Source: an uncultured Cyanobium sp. (GTDB lineage Bacteria > Cyanobacteriota > Cyanobacteriia > PCC-6307 > Cyanobiaceae). Taken from it: a stretch of DNA of 13,071 nt. Within the stretch, counting starts at the first letter, position 1. Each line of letters opens with the position of its first letter. The position numbers and the translations under genes are program-made. This document shows positions 1-7,459 of the stretch, one piece after another. The DNA lies in NCBI GenBank assembly GCA_937919075.1, contig CALFOF010000250.1:1-13071 (forward strand). The letters run 5' to 3'. The notes below the pieces were generated by a model. The model was not told where the DNA came from and made no database searches. It was given only the letters and a program-made list of their open reading frames with translations.

Positions 1-49
1 TCAGGGCGTCTGTGGAGAAGTGGGCGGTGCGGCTATGTGCGACACGCTC

Positions 50-352
50 CTAGGGCGATTCAGGGGGGAGAGCCGTTTCTTCCGCGTCGTCACTGAAGCG
101 CACCGTCAGCAGATCTTCCTGGGTGAGGCTGCCATTGGCGTCGAGCAGCTCCGGGTGAATGGTGAGACGGCCTGTGCGATCGGTGCTCACAGGCGGCGCC
201 GAAGCCGGGGCGAAGGGAGTGGGGAAAGGGAGATCATTGGGGCGGGAAACAGCCGTGAACCCCTTGGCCATCACCCGAAACGCCTGCCACAACAGACCAA
301 GCAGGCAGGCGGCGTAGAGCAGGGGGAGGAGGCGGGCGAGGAAGGGTTCCAT
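50..352 (-). CDS. DUF2973-like small membrane protein
   Basis: A 100-residue protein with one hydrophobic N-terminal helix (about residues 4-25, LLPLLYAACLLGLLW), then a Pro/Ala-rich linker. It ends in a conserved-looking module, TGRLTIHPELLDANG followed by EDLLTVRFSDD (about residues 60-88). The HPELLD-x-NG...LLxVRF pattern is what I associate with DUF2973, a cyanobacterial family of unknown function. The assignment is from memory of the family, not a search. The frame is open much further upstream (to about 613), but that extension is low-complexity and has no family character, so I start at the ATG just before EPFLARLL. It is divergent from the protease gene at 668. Likely anchored in a membrane with its short C-terminal domain in the cytoplasm; function unknown. 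Confidence 0.75.
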   Translation of the reverse strand: MEPFLARLLPLLYAACLLGLLWQAFRVMAKGFTAVSRPNDLPFPTPFAPASAPPVSTDRTGRLTIHPELLDANGSLTQEDLLTVRFSDDAEETALPPESP

Positions 353-667
353 CGGGGACGGACAAGCTGCCGTGGCCGTTGAAGGCCATGGCCCATCATC
401 GCCTGCTTGAAGACCCAGGAGCGATGCTCCAGGCCCAGAGGGTGCTGCAGGCAGCGCCGAAAGAAAGAACCACCAGTAAAACCGTGCTCGTGTCCATGTT
501 CGTTTACAAAAGTTCGCCAATCCTAGTGAAACTTTGGGTTCTGTGTCGAAATCTCCCCTCGCCCGCGCTGTGCCGCACTTCGTCACACCTTTGCTGCCGC
601 AGCCATTCCTCAACTCCTGGCAGCGCCGTTACGGTCGGAATCACGCCCTGCTGTTGTCTTGATCGCC
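353..667. promoter_or_regulatory. Divergent intergenic region between DUF2973-like gene and HtrA-type protease
   Basis: About 315 bases with no convincing gene. It must hold promoters for both divergent genes. The most AT-rich part is around 485-545, which includes TTTACAAAAGTT and GTGAAACTTTGGG and is the natural place for promoter elements. I could not find a confident -35/-10 pair on either strand. Open frames that cross it look like chance translations of GC-rich DNA. Confidence 0.35.
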
Positions 668-1819
668 ATGACCATGAAACGTTTGCCGCTTCGCCAGCTT
701 CCTTATCTGCTCCCTCTGGCGGTTCTGCTGGCCTCCCCGGTGCTCACCCGACCAGCTCCCGCGCCAGCCCAGGCTCAGCCAGGCAGTGCGCCGGGGCTCT
801 CCAGGCAGTCGTTTGTGACGGCCGCCGTGCGCAGCGCCGGGCCGGCTGTGGTGACGATTGACACCGAGCGCACGGTGGTGAGCGGCGGAGGTACAGGATT
901 GCCGCGCGGCTTGATGGCGGATCCGTTTTTCCGCCAGTTCTTCAACGTGCCGCAGGCACAGCAGCCGTCCCAGCGGACCGAGCGGGGCCAGGGCAGCGGG
1001 GTGATCTTTCAGGCCGATGGCCTGCTGCTGACCAACGCCCACGTGGTGGAGAACAGCGATCGGGTGTATGTGGGTCTCAAAGATGGGCGCCGGGTGGAGG
1101 GGAAAGTGGTGGGGCTTGACAGGCTTACCGATCTCGCCTTGGTGCGGTTGCTGAGCCCAGGGCCATGGCCGGTGGCCAGGCTCGGGAATTCCGATGCGCT
1201 TCAAGTGGGCGACTGGGCGATTGCGGTGGGCAATCCCTTCGGCCTCGACAACACCGTGACCATGGGGATCATCAGCAACCTCAACCGCAACGTCAGCAAG
1301 CTGGGCATCACCGACAAGCGACTGGATCTGATTCAGACAGACGCAGCCATTAACCCCGGCAACTCCGGCGGGCCCTTGCTCAATGCCGATGGTGAAGTGG
1401 TGGGGATCAACACCTTGGTGCGCTCCGGCCCCGGCGCTGGCCTCGGTTTTGCGATTCCGATCAACCGGGCCCGCAGCATCGCCAATCAGTTGCTGGCCAC
1501 CGGCCGGGTCGAGCATCCGATGATCGGCGTCGGCCTCGATAACGTGCCCGGCACCAATCCAGGCACGGCGCCGCGTGGTGCACTGGTGCGCTCGGTGTTG
1601 CCGGGCAGCCCTGCCGCGGCAGCGGGTCTGCGGCCGGGCGATGTGATTGTGGCGGTGGAGGGGCGCCCGCTTCCCGGCCCCTCCCAGATGATCGCCGCCG
1701 TGGAAAGCAATGGTGTGGGCCGACCAATGGCGGTGCGCTTCCAGCGCAACGGCGCCGACATCAATGTTCAGATCACACCGACGGCGATGGTGGGTCAGGG
1801 TCAGGGCCAGCGCCGTTGA
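668..1819 (+). CDS. HtrA/Deg-family serine protease (HhoA-like), exported
   Basis: Trypsin-fold HtrA/Deg protease of 383 residues, which degrades misfolded proteins outside the cytoplasm. An N-terminal hydrophobic segment (about residues 11-25) followed by an Ala/Pro-rich stretch with AQA looks like a Sec signal or anchor, so it should act in the periplasm or thylakoid lumen. The catalytic triad is visible: His125 in LTNAHVV, Asp155 in LTDLAL and Ser233 in NPGNSGGPL. One PDZ domain follows (about 285-370; [19 protein letters not shown]). One PDZ and this length match cyanobacterial HhoA/HhoB/HtrA paralogues rather than two-PDZ DegP; which paralogue cannot be told. A TTG at 659 and an ATG at 674 are alternative starts; I chose the ATG at 668. 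Followed by a probable terminator. Confidence 0.93.
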   Translation: MTMKRLPLRQLPYLLPLAVLLASPVLTRPAPAPAQAQPGSAPGLSRQSFVTAAVRSAGPAVVTIDTERTVVSGGGTGLPRGLMADPFFRQFFNVPQAQQPSQRTERGQGSGVIFQADGLLLTNAHVVENSDRVYVGLKDGRRVEGKVVGLDRLTDLALVRLLSPGPWPVARLGNSDALQVGDWAIAVGNPFGLDNTVTMGIISNLNRNVSKLGITDKRLDLIQTDAAINPGNSGGPLLNADGEVVGINTLVRSGPGAGLGFAIPINRARSIANQLLATGRVEHPMIGVGLDNVPGTNPGTAPRGALVRSVLPGSPAAAAGLRPGDVIVAVEGRPLPGPSQMIAAVESNGVGRPMAVRFQRNGADINVQITPTAMVGQGQGQRR

Positions 1820-1860
1820 ACAGGAAGCGCAGCTGACTCCGGCGGCGGGATCGCCCGTTC

Positions 1861-1905
1861 AAAGCCCCATAAAGAAGCCCTCGGGCTTTCACACCCAAGG
1901 GCTTT
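1861..1905 (+). terminator. Probable terminator after the protease gene, with competing stems
   Basis: AAAGCCC at 1861-1867 and AAGCCC at 1875-1880 can each pair with GGGCTTT at 1883-1889 or GGGCTTT at 1899-1905. The short stem AAGCCC/GGGCTT at 1875-1888 has only TC between its arms, so some pairs must open to form a loop. The longer pairings, 1861-1867 with 1899-1905 and 1875-1880 with 1899-1905, are geometrically comfortable. There is no long T-run. Its position, about 40 bases past the protease stop and before the oppositely oriented gene ending at 1982, fits a terminator shared by convergent genes. Confidence 0.5.
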
Positions 1906-1981
1906 GGAGTTGGTGTGTCGGTACTGCGGCGGGTTGCTAACCGCTGCTGTACGGGAGGGGCAGGCAGGGCAACAGCCAGAT

Positions 1982-2263
1982 TCAGAGCACATCCGGGCCG
2001 GCGACGGAAAACTCCTGCTTGACCAGGAGCTTGCCGGCCTCAGTGCCCCCTGCAGAGCCACCGAGGTGACTCGGCGGACTGCCGAGCTGCTGGCGCATCA
2101 TCCACTCGGTGGCGGCCCGCTGGGTTTGCCAGGCCTGAAGCAACTGTTTGGCCAGACCGCGCAGGGATTGGGCGTCTCCGGTGGAATCGATGACGCGGGT
2201 CATGCGCTCCAACTCGAATTTCTGGCCAAGGGTGAGGGCGAGCGGTTCGGACATTCCTGGCAT
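1982..2263 (-). CDS. Small helical conserved-type protein (LTLGQ...QLLQAW family), unknown function
   Basis: A 93-residue protein that I do not recognise by name, though its style is that of short conserved picocyanobacterial proteins. Its core is predicted helical: LALTLGQKFELERMTRVID, then LRGLAKQLLQAWQTQRAATEWMMRQQL. No membrane segment or signal is visible; the C-terminal third is Gly/Ser-rich and probably flexible. The opening LTLGQKFELE and the spacing of a second amphipathic helix loosely recall NblA, the phycobilisome-degradation adaptor (LSLEQEF...), but NblA is shorter and the match is only impressionistic. An ATG at 2254 (MSEPL) is an equally good or better start. Lies downstream of the twin-CX3C gene on the same strand, 120 bases away. 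Confidence 0.65.
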   Translation of the reverse strand: MPGMSEPLALTLGQKFELERMTRVIDSTGDAQSLRGLAKQLLQAWQTQRAATEWMMRQQLGSPPSHLGGSAGGTEAGKLLVKQEFSVAGPDVL

Positions 2264-2383
2264 CGCGACGGATCAATGAGCCAACCCAACGCTACGAAGT
2301 GTTTCGAGGTCACACGTATCGATCGCCACAGAGTTAGGGAGATCGTGTCAGGATCCGCCCATGCCGGGTCTCGCGCTCTGGGC

Positions 2384-2584
2384 TCAGTGATGCATCCGCA
2401 GTTGCTCAACGCACTGGGTGATGCAGGCTCCGTCATCCAGTGAGCATGTGGTGATGCACTCGAAGTAAGACTCGACGGAGTCTCCGGCGGCATCTCGCCC
2501 GAGGGCGGCATCCATGATGGTCATGCCGGTGTCAAGGGCATCGGGGCCAAAGGAAGTTGGGGAAGACAGACGGGGATCGCTCAT
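2384..2584 (-). CDS. Twin-CX3C small protein, unknown function
   Basis: A 66-residue soluble protein. The N-terminal 35 residues are polar and probably disordered. The C-terminal part, ESYFECITTCSLDDGACITQC, has Cys43, Cys47, Cys54 and Cys58, giving C-X3-C-X6-C-X3-C. Two helical turns joined by a tight acidic loop (SLDDGA) would bring the four cysteines together, either as two disulfides or as a metal site. I recall similar short proteins in marine Synechococcus and Prochlorococcus but know no function. An AGGA three bases before the ATG gives some start support. It sits between the ABC-F gene and the small LTLGQ-type gene, all on the minus strand, with 180 bases separating it from the ABC-F stop. 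Confidence 0.7.
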   Translation of the reverse strand: MSDPRLSSPTSFGPDALDTGMTIMDAALGRDAAGDSVESYFECITTCSLDDGACITQCVEQLRMHH

Positions 2585-2764
2585 GGGTCCTGCGGCGGTG
2601 GATATGGTCAGGATATGCAGATCAATGGCAAGGGTCCAGAAAAATGAGTTTTCTCGCCTAAGCCTTCATGAAGTTTTTTGTGGTAACCCCTGCTGCGCCC
2701 AGCCCCTGAGGCTTTTCTGCTGTCTCTGAGCCTGCAAATGCCCCGCGTTGCGGTCTTGCCCCGC

Positions 2765-4492
2765 TCAGTTCTGGCGGGTCTTGCGGGAAGCCGCTTTGGC
2801 CTGCTGCTTGTCTTTGTTGGCGGCTGTTTTGGCGCGGCGCGTCTGTTCCTCCAGCACCCGCTGCTCGGCTTCGGCTTCTTCGCGCTTTTTCTCCAGGTAG
2901 TAGGTGTAATCGCCCCGATAGAGCACCAGTTCGCCGTCGCGCAGCTCCACGATGCGGTTGGCCACCTGGGCAATGAAATAGCGATCGTGGGAAACGATCA
3001 GCGCCGCCCCCTCGTACTCCTGCAGCGCCTGTTCCAGCATCTGCTTGGCGGGGATGTCGAGGTGGTTGGTGGGCTCGTCCAGGATCAGCAGGTTGCAGGG
3101 GGTGAGCAGCATCAACGCCAGTGCCAGCCGCGCCTTCTCGCCGCCGCTGAGCTGGCCCACCTGTTTGAACACCGCGTCATTGCTGAAGCAGAAGCTGCCC
3201 AGCAGGGAGCGCACCTGGGTCTGGGTCCAGTCGGGCACGGCTTCGAACAGGGTGTCGATCACGGTTTTCTCGAGGTTCAGCGCCTCGGCCTGGTTCTGCT
3301 CGAAGTAGCCCGGCACCACGTTGTGATCGCCCAGGCGGGCGGTGCCCTCGTCGACCGGCTCGAGGCCCATCACCAGGCGCAGCAAGGTGGACTTGCCGGC
3401 GCCGTTGGGCCCGACAAAGGCAATCCGGTCGCCCCGTTCCACCTCCAGCCCCGCGCCAAGGAACAGGATCCGCTCGCCGTAGCTGTGGCTCATCTCTTCG
3501 ATCAGCGCCGCCTGCCGGCCGGAGCGGGGCGCCGCAGGGAACTGGAAGCGGGGCCCGGACACCCCCTCCAGCGGCGCTTCGATCCGCTCCACCTTCTCCA
3601 GCAGCTTTTCGCGGCTCTTGGCCTGGGTGCTGCGGGTGGCGCTGGCGCGGAAACGGTCGATATAAGCCTGCTGACCCGCCAGTTCCTTCTGCTGGCGCTC
3701 GAAGGCGGCCTGGGTGGCTTCCCGTTCCAGCAGCTTCTGCTCAAGATGCTGGCTGTAGTTGCCCAGGTAGGTGCGGGAAATGCCGCGCTCAGTTTCGACG
3801 ATCTGGTTGCAGATCCTGTCGAGGAAGGTGCGGTCGTGGCTGACCACCACGATCGGCACCGGCTGGGCTACCAGATAGCCCTCCAGCCACTGGATCGTTT
3901 CCACATCCAGGTGGTTGGTGGGTTCGTCGAGCAGCAGCAGATCGGGATCCTGCAGCAGGATCTTGCCAAGTGCGATCCGCATCTGCCAACCACCGGAATA
4001 GTCGCCCACCGGCAGGTCGGCGGATTCGGGGGTGAAGCCGATCGTGGGCAGGAGCTTGTCGATGCGGGCGTCGAGCTCGTAGCCGTGCAGAGCTTCGAAA
4101 CGGCTGTGCAGCCGCCCCAATTCGTGGATCAGATCATCGAGATGGTCGGGGTCGGCGCTGGCCTGCTCGCCCGCCATTTCATGCTCCACCTGGTGCTGGC
4201 GGATGAGCACTTCGGCGGCTTCCCCGAAGGCCTGGAAGAGCTCTTCCCGCACGGTGCGTACCGGATCCACATCGAATTCCTGCTTTAGGTAGACGATGCG
4301 GGGATTTCCCTGGCGCACCACCTGGCCACTGCTGGGCTCTTCAAGCCCGGCGATCAAGCGCAGCTGGGTGGATTTGCCGGCACCGTTCACCCCCACCAGA
4401 CCGATCCGGTCGCCGGGCTTCACTTCCCAGGTGACGTCGCGCAGCACTTCGCCGGTGGGGTAAAGCTTTGAGACGCGTTCCAGACGGAGCAC
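2765..4492 (-). CDS. ABC-F family ATPase (ribosome-associated type, Uup/YheS/EttA relatives)
   Basis: A 575-residue protein with two ABC ATPase domains and no membrane segments, the hallmark of ABC-F proteins, which act on ribosomes rather than in transport. Domain 1 has Walker A GVNGAGKST (34-42), signature YSGGWQ (165-170) and Walker B LLLLDEPTNHLD (185-196). Domain 2 has GPNGAGKST (361-369), LSGGEKAR (448-455) and LLILDEPTNHLD (468-479). Each domain has a VSHDR switch histidine. The charged linker between them (about 245-305) is the P-site tRNA-interaction motif region of the family. The C-terminus (about 540-575) is a Lys/Arg/Glu-rich coiled coil. The start is GTG at 4492, without a clear Shine-Dalgarno; the exact start is uncertain. 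Divergent from the small membrane protein gene at 4609. The subfamily cannot be fixed by eye. Confidence 0.93.
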   Translation of the reverse strand: MLRLERVSKLYPTGEVLRDVTWEVKPGDRIGLVGVNGAGKSTQLRLIAGLEEPSSGQVVRQGNPRIVYLKQEFDVDPVRTVREELFQAFGEAAEVLIRQHQVEHEMAGEQASADPDHLDDLIHELGRLHSRFEALHGYELDARIDKLLPTIGFTPESADLPVGDYSGGWQMRIALGKILLQDPDLLLLDEPTNHLDVETIQWLEGYLVAQPVPIVVVSHDRTFLDRICNQIVETERGISRTYLGNYSQHLEQKLLEREATQAAFERQQKELAGQQAYIDRFRASATRSTQAKSREKLLEKVERIEAPLEGVSGPRFQFPAAPRSGRQAALIEEMSHSYGERILFLGAGLEVERGDRIAFVGPNGAGKSTLLRLVMGLEPVDEGTARLGDHNVVPGYFEQNQAEALNLEKTVIDTLFEAVPDWTQTQVRSLLGSFCFSNDAVFKQVGQLSGGEKARLALALMLLTPCNLLILDEPTNHLDIPAKQMLEQALQEYEGAALIVSHDRYFIAQVANRIVELRDGELVLYRGDYTYYLEKKREEAEAEQRVLEEQTRRAKTAANKDKQQAKAASRKTRQN

Positions 4493-4608
4493 AGCAGGGG
4501 AGGTATTGGATGTTGATCCCCATCATCACGCCTGCGCCCGCCTCAAGCCGTATCGGCAGAGTGGAGGTTGGAGCAGGGCGCCGCGATGATTGCCCACCAG
4601 CTGGAGCC

Positions 4609-4842
4609 ATGGTGAAACGACTGGAGCAAGTGGTGGCGTTGGTGGTGGCCGCCGGTCTGGCACTGGTGAGCTACTGGCTGTTCTTCAGCTGGTCGCAGGG
4701 TGGCCGCTCCGATCGTCTTGCGCCGCGCAGCCTCACACCCACCCCGGAGGGGACCGCAGCGGAGCTGGCGCGCCCGCAGCTGCAAGTCCCGCAACTGCCA
4801 GCCCCGCGTTTGGAGCCGCCAGCGGCCACCACAGAACCCTGA
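4609..4842 (+). CDS. Small single-pass membrane protein with Pro-rich tail, hypothetical
   Basis: A 77-residue protein with a clear N-terminal transmembrane helix (about residues 8-29, VALVVAAGLALVSYWLFF) preceded by Lys/Arg. That predicts an N-in anchor with the tail outside the cytoplasm. The tail is Pro/Ala/Gln-rich (LQVPQLPAPRLEPPAA) and looks disordered. GGAG sits just before the ATG at 4609 and supports that start; the frame is open upstream to about 4468 without protein-like content. Not recognised as a named family. Divergent from the ABC-F gene (116-base gap) and convergent with the Nif11-like gene. Confidence 0.6.
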   Translation: MVKRLEQVVALVVAAGLALVSYWLFFSWSQGGRSDRLAPRSLTPTPEGTAAELARPQLQVPQLPAPRLEPPAATTEP

Positions 4843-4863
4843 GCGGGCGGAGCTGCCGTTTCG

Positions 4864-4879
4864 ATCCGAGCAGCCGGAT
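4864..4879. terminator. Small hairpin between convergent genes
   Basis: ATCCG, AGCAGC, CGGAT forms a perfect 5-bp stem with a 6-base loop. It lies within the 44-base gap between the stops of the small membrane protein gene (+) and the Nif11-like gene (-). No T-run follows on either strand, so it is only a possible bidirectional terminator. Confidence 0.3.
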
Positions 4880-4886
4880 GCGTAGA

Positions 4887-5132
4887 TCAGAGGCCGCCGC
4901 GGGCCTTGACCAGCCATTGCCGTGTGCCCTCATCAAGGCCGGCCAGATGCTCCTTCACCTGCTCGGCGCTGACCGGCAGATTCCATTGCTCGCCCAGCTC
5001 CACGATCCGCTGCAGGGTGCCCTTCGGATCTTGCAGGGCCTGCCGGAACAGCAACTGGGTCAGGTCATGGTCTTGCTGGATCCGGGCGTACAGCTCGGCA
5101 ACGGGTGATGGTGCGGCGCTGGAATCTGTCAT
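4887..5132 (-). CDS. Nif11-like small helical protein
   Basis: An 81-residue, probably all-helical soluble protein. The stretch LTQLLFRQALQDPKGTLQR followed by IVELGEQWNLPVSAEQVKEHL resembles the Nif11 pattern: a short helical domain with a residue set near A-x-x-x-G-x-x-x-x-x-x-E-L. That family is abundant in cyanobacteria as free-standing proteins and as leader regions of ribosomal peptides. No Gly-Gly leader cleavage site followed by a core peptide is present (the protein ends KARGGL with nothing after it) and no modification enzyme is nearby, so a peptide-precursor role is not supported. It follows the BcsA-like gene by 33 bases on the same strand and is probably co-transcribed with it. 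The Nif11 label is by eye only. Confidence 0.65.
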   Translation of the reverse strand: MTDSSAAPSPVAELYARIQQDHDLTQLLFRQALQDPKGTLQRIVELGEQWNLPVSAEQVKEHLAGLDEGTRQWLVKARGGL

Positions 5133-5165
5133 GGAAACGGATGGAAGCCGTTGACTGGTTCGACG

Positions 5166-7229
5166 TTATGGGTGGCTCGCGAGTGGGGCGAGCGATTGTG
5201 TGCTGTTGATGGACTTCGGCACCAGGCTGCGGCGGAAGGGGCGAGCCTCCCGTGGGGCCCGCAGCAGCTGGGAAAACAGCACGATCAGGGCCTTCCACTC
5301 CGGCGGCGCCTGACGCTGGGGCCAGCTGCCCGGGGTGCAGTACAGGAACCGAATGAGCCCATTGTGGCTGTCCCAGCCGAGCGTCTTCCACGTCAGTGCC
5401 ACACGCCGTCCCCGCTGGGCCAGACAGCTGGCGTGCAGCGCGTCGGGCAAGCCCGGGAGTTGCAGGGTGGCCTGGCTGAACGGCGAGAGGTCGGCGGTGA
5501 GGTGGCCTTCCACCCCCCGCTCGCTGATGGCGTCGATCTGGAGCGTGCAGCTGATCCCCTCCGCCCGCAGCTGGGCGGGCAGGCTGAGCGCCAGCCAGGG
5601 GGTGGGATCAAGGCAAGGGGGATCAATGCAGCAGCGCAGTGCCACTAGCAGCGCAAAGGTGTTGAGGCCGCCCCAGAACAGCCCCACCCAGTGGGTGGTG
5701 GGAGCGAGCGGACCTGCCTGCAGCTGCAGAAGCACGGCACCCAGATTGATGAGGTTGACCACCAGCAGCACAAGTAGGGGCAGTAGCAACGACAAGGCGC
5801 CGCCGCCGTGCTGGCGGAGGCGGTGCTTGGGGGTGATCGTGAAGCCGCCGCCCGGCATCACCAGGCTGCGCAGCACGGTGATCGCCAGTGGCACCGCCAG
5901 CAGCCAGCTCATCAGCTCCGGCAGCAGGGCCTGCCGGGAGCCCCTGGTGAGCCAGCCCACCAGCGCCAGTTGGCTGCAAAGCACAGGCAGGGCGTAGACG
6001 AGGAACTCCTCAAGCGTCATGCGGATCGGCAGGATGCCGAGCAAGCCAACGCAGAGCGGCATCAGCAGCAGGATCAGCCGGGGCAGGTTGTTGAACCAGT
6101 GCAACAGCCCCTCGCTGTAGGAGAAGCGCTGCTGGGCCGTGAGCCCCCGCAACCGCAGAGGATTGGCGTGCAGGCGAAGGGTCTGCAAGGTGCCGGTGCA
6201 CCAGCGCAAGCGCTGCTGGACGAAATCCGCCATCGTTTCGGCGGCCAGACCGGCGCTGAGCTTTTCTGGCAGATAGACGAGGCGATGGCCGCGCGCGCTG
6301 AGCTCCAGGCCGGCCACGAAATCCTCCGAGAGCGCAGCAGGGTTGAAACCACCGACGGCGGCCAGGGCCGCGCGCCGCACCACAAATGAGGTTCCGGCAC
6401 AAACGACGGCGCCGTTGCCATCACGCACCGGCTGGATCCAACGGTAGAAACTCTCCTCATCGGGCAGCAGCCAGCGCTCCATCGCCAGGTTGCGCATCAT
6501 CGGGTCGGCGTTGATGAAGGTCTGGGGGGTCTGCACCAGCGCCACATCCGCGTCCAGAAAGAAGCCGAGCGTCCGCTCGAGAAAGTGGGTCTGCGGGATG
6601 AAGTCGGCGTCGAACACCACCACCAGCTCCGCGTGGCTGTGGCTGAGCCCGAAATTGAGATTGCCCGCCTTGGCGCCCTGGCGATCCAGGCGGCTGAGGT
6701 AGGTGCAGCCGAGCCGATTGGAGAGCTCTTCCACCTCAGCGCGGCCGCTGTCATCAAGCACGAACACCCGCTTCTGGGTGTAGCGCATCGCTGTGACGCC
6801 GACCAGACAGCGCCGCAGCACTGCCAACGGCTCGCCGCAGGTGGGGATCAGCACATCCACCGGGGGCTGCCAGGTGCCTTCGCGGAAACAGGCTTCGAGC
6901 CGGTCGGCCTGTCGCTCCCGTGGCGGAATCGCCCGCCAGCTCAGCAGGATCTGGATCATGCCGGTGCCCAGCAGGAAGGCCTCGCAGCCCAGCAGCACCA
7001 GGGAGAGGGTGAGAGCCAGCGGCGACGACGTGTTGAGGCTGAAGCCCACCCGCCACACCAGATAACGCAGCACCAGAACCAGCAGCAGGGCCACCGCCAG
7101 CCGGCGCGCCGCTAATGGACGCAGCACTTCAGGCCGGTGCGTGAGCCAGCGGGCCGCTGCCAGCACCAGGATCACCGGCAGCAGGGAAGTGACCAGCGAG
7201 GCCGATGGAATCAGTGGGAAGGCGTTCAC
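5166..7229 (-). CDS. BcsA/cellulose-synthase-like family 2 glycosyltransferase with degenerate PilZ domain
   Basis: A 687-residue processive membrane glycosyltransferase that should polymerise a beta-glycan from a UDP-sugar and extrude it. Two or more N-terminal membrane helices (about 10-98) precede the GT-2 domain. Catalytic motifs are VLDDSGR (Asp159/160), GAKAGNLN (185-192), FDADF (207-209), SED (301-303, in place of the usual TED general base motif) and QQRLRW (338-343). Membrane helices follow (about 380-530) with FTITPK (463-468), matching the gating-loop FxVTxK of BcsA. A C-terminal PilZ-like beta domain has DAISERG (566-572) but no RxxxR before it. No bcsB, bcsZ or other export gene is in the window. 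Start is GTG at 7229, without a clear Shine-Dalgarno. The polymer made is unknown. Confidence 0.9.
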   Translation of the reverse strand: MNAFPLIPSASLVTSLLPVILVLAAARWLTHRPEVLRPLAARRLAVALLLVLVLRYLVWRVGFSLNTSSPLALTLSLVLLGCEAFLLGTGMIQILLSWRAIPPRERQADRLEACFREGTWQPPVDVLIPTCGEPLAVLRRCLVGVTAMRYTQKRVFVLDDSGRAEVEELSNRLGCTYLSRLDRQGAKAGNLNFGLSHSHAELVVVFDADFIPQTHFLERTLGFFLDADVALVQTPQTFINADPMMRNLAMERWLLPDEESFYRWIQPVRDGNGAVVCAGTSFVVRRAALAAVGGFNPAALSEDFVAGLELSARGHRLVYLPEKLSAGLAAETMADFVQQRLRWCTGTLQTLRLHANPLRLRGLTAQQRFSYSEGLLHWFNNLPRLILLLMPLCVGLLGILPIRMTLEEFLVYALPVLCSQLALVGWLTRGSRQALLPELMSWLLAVPLAITVLRSLVMPGGGFTITPKHRLRQHGGGALSLLLPLLVLLVVNLINLGAVLLQLQAGPLAPTTHWVGLFWGGLNTFALLVALRCCIDPPCLDPTPWLALSLPAQLRAEGISCTLQIDAISERGVEGHLTADLSPFSQATLQLPGLPDALHASCLAQRGRRVALTWKTLGWDSHNGLIRFLYCTPGSWPQRQAPPEWKALIVLFSQLLRAPREARPFRRSLVPKSINSTQSLAPLASHP

Positions 7230-7459
7230 GACGTGTTCGGCGTTCCCTCAATACCACCCAAATACCTTGTCGGATGTCTTTTGGCACCGTGGCAGCGGCT
7301 TGGCGAGGCTGTAACAGGGTGCGCCTGAGAATTGCGCAGCCTCAGGACTGAGCTGGCTTCAGCGATACGCAGGCTTCGATGGAGATTTTGCTGATCGGCT
7401 CGATTTTCGCTCAGGCCGCCTGTAGAGCTGCGCGATGGCGCAGGGCTCAGCGGCTCGCT
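7230..7459. promoter_or_regulatory. Intergenic region upstream of the BcsA-like gene
   Basis: About 230 bases without a convincing gene, holding the promoter for the BcsA-like gene and the 3' end of the gene at 7460. AATACC occurs at 7250-7255 and again at 7261-7266, 11 bases apart (one helical turn), about 20-40 bases before the GTG start. A stem CTGCGC/GCGCAG (7428-7433 with 7438-7443, loop GATG), extendable by GAG/CTC across a GG bulge, lies 17 bases past the stop of the minus-strand gene ending at 7460. It may be a terminator stem, but no T-run follows. Confidence 0.35.

Noticed and set aside
353-613. Upstream extension of the DUF2973-like gene
   Set aside because: The open frame continues, but the extra residues are low complexity and fall in the divergent promoter region. 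The family-like sequence starts at the ATG at 352.
641-1516. Minus-strand open frame of 291 codons opposite the HtrA-type protease
   Set aside because: It is a shadow of the protease, which carries a full catalytic triad and PDZ domain on the plus strand.
2664-2679. CTTCATGAAG followed by six T as a plus-strand terminator
   Set aside because: The palindrome leaves only a 3-bp stem once a loop is allowed, and no plus-strand gene ends just before it.
2738-4288. Long plus-strand open frame of 516 codons opposite the ABC-F gene
   Set aside because: It is an antisense shadow: His/Gln/Ala/Val-rich with no motifs, while the minus strand has both Walker A/B pairs and signatures.
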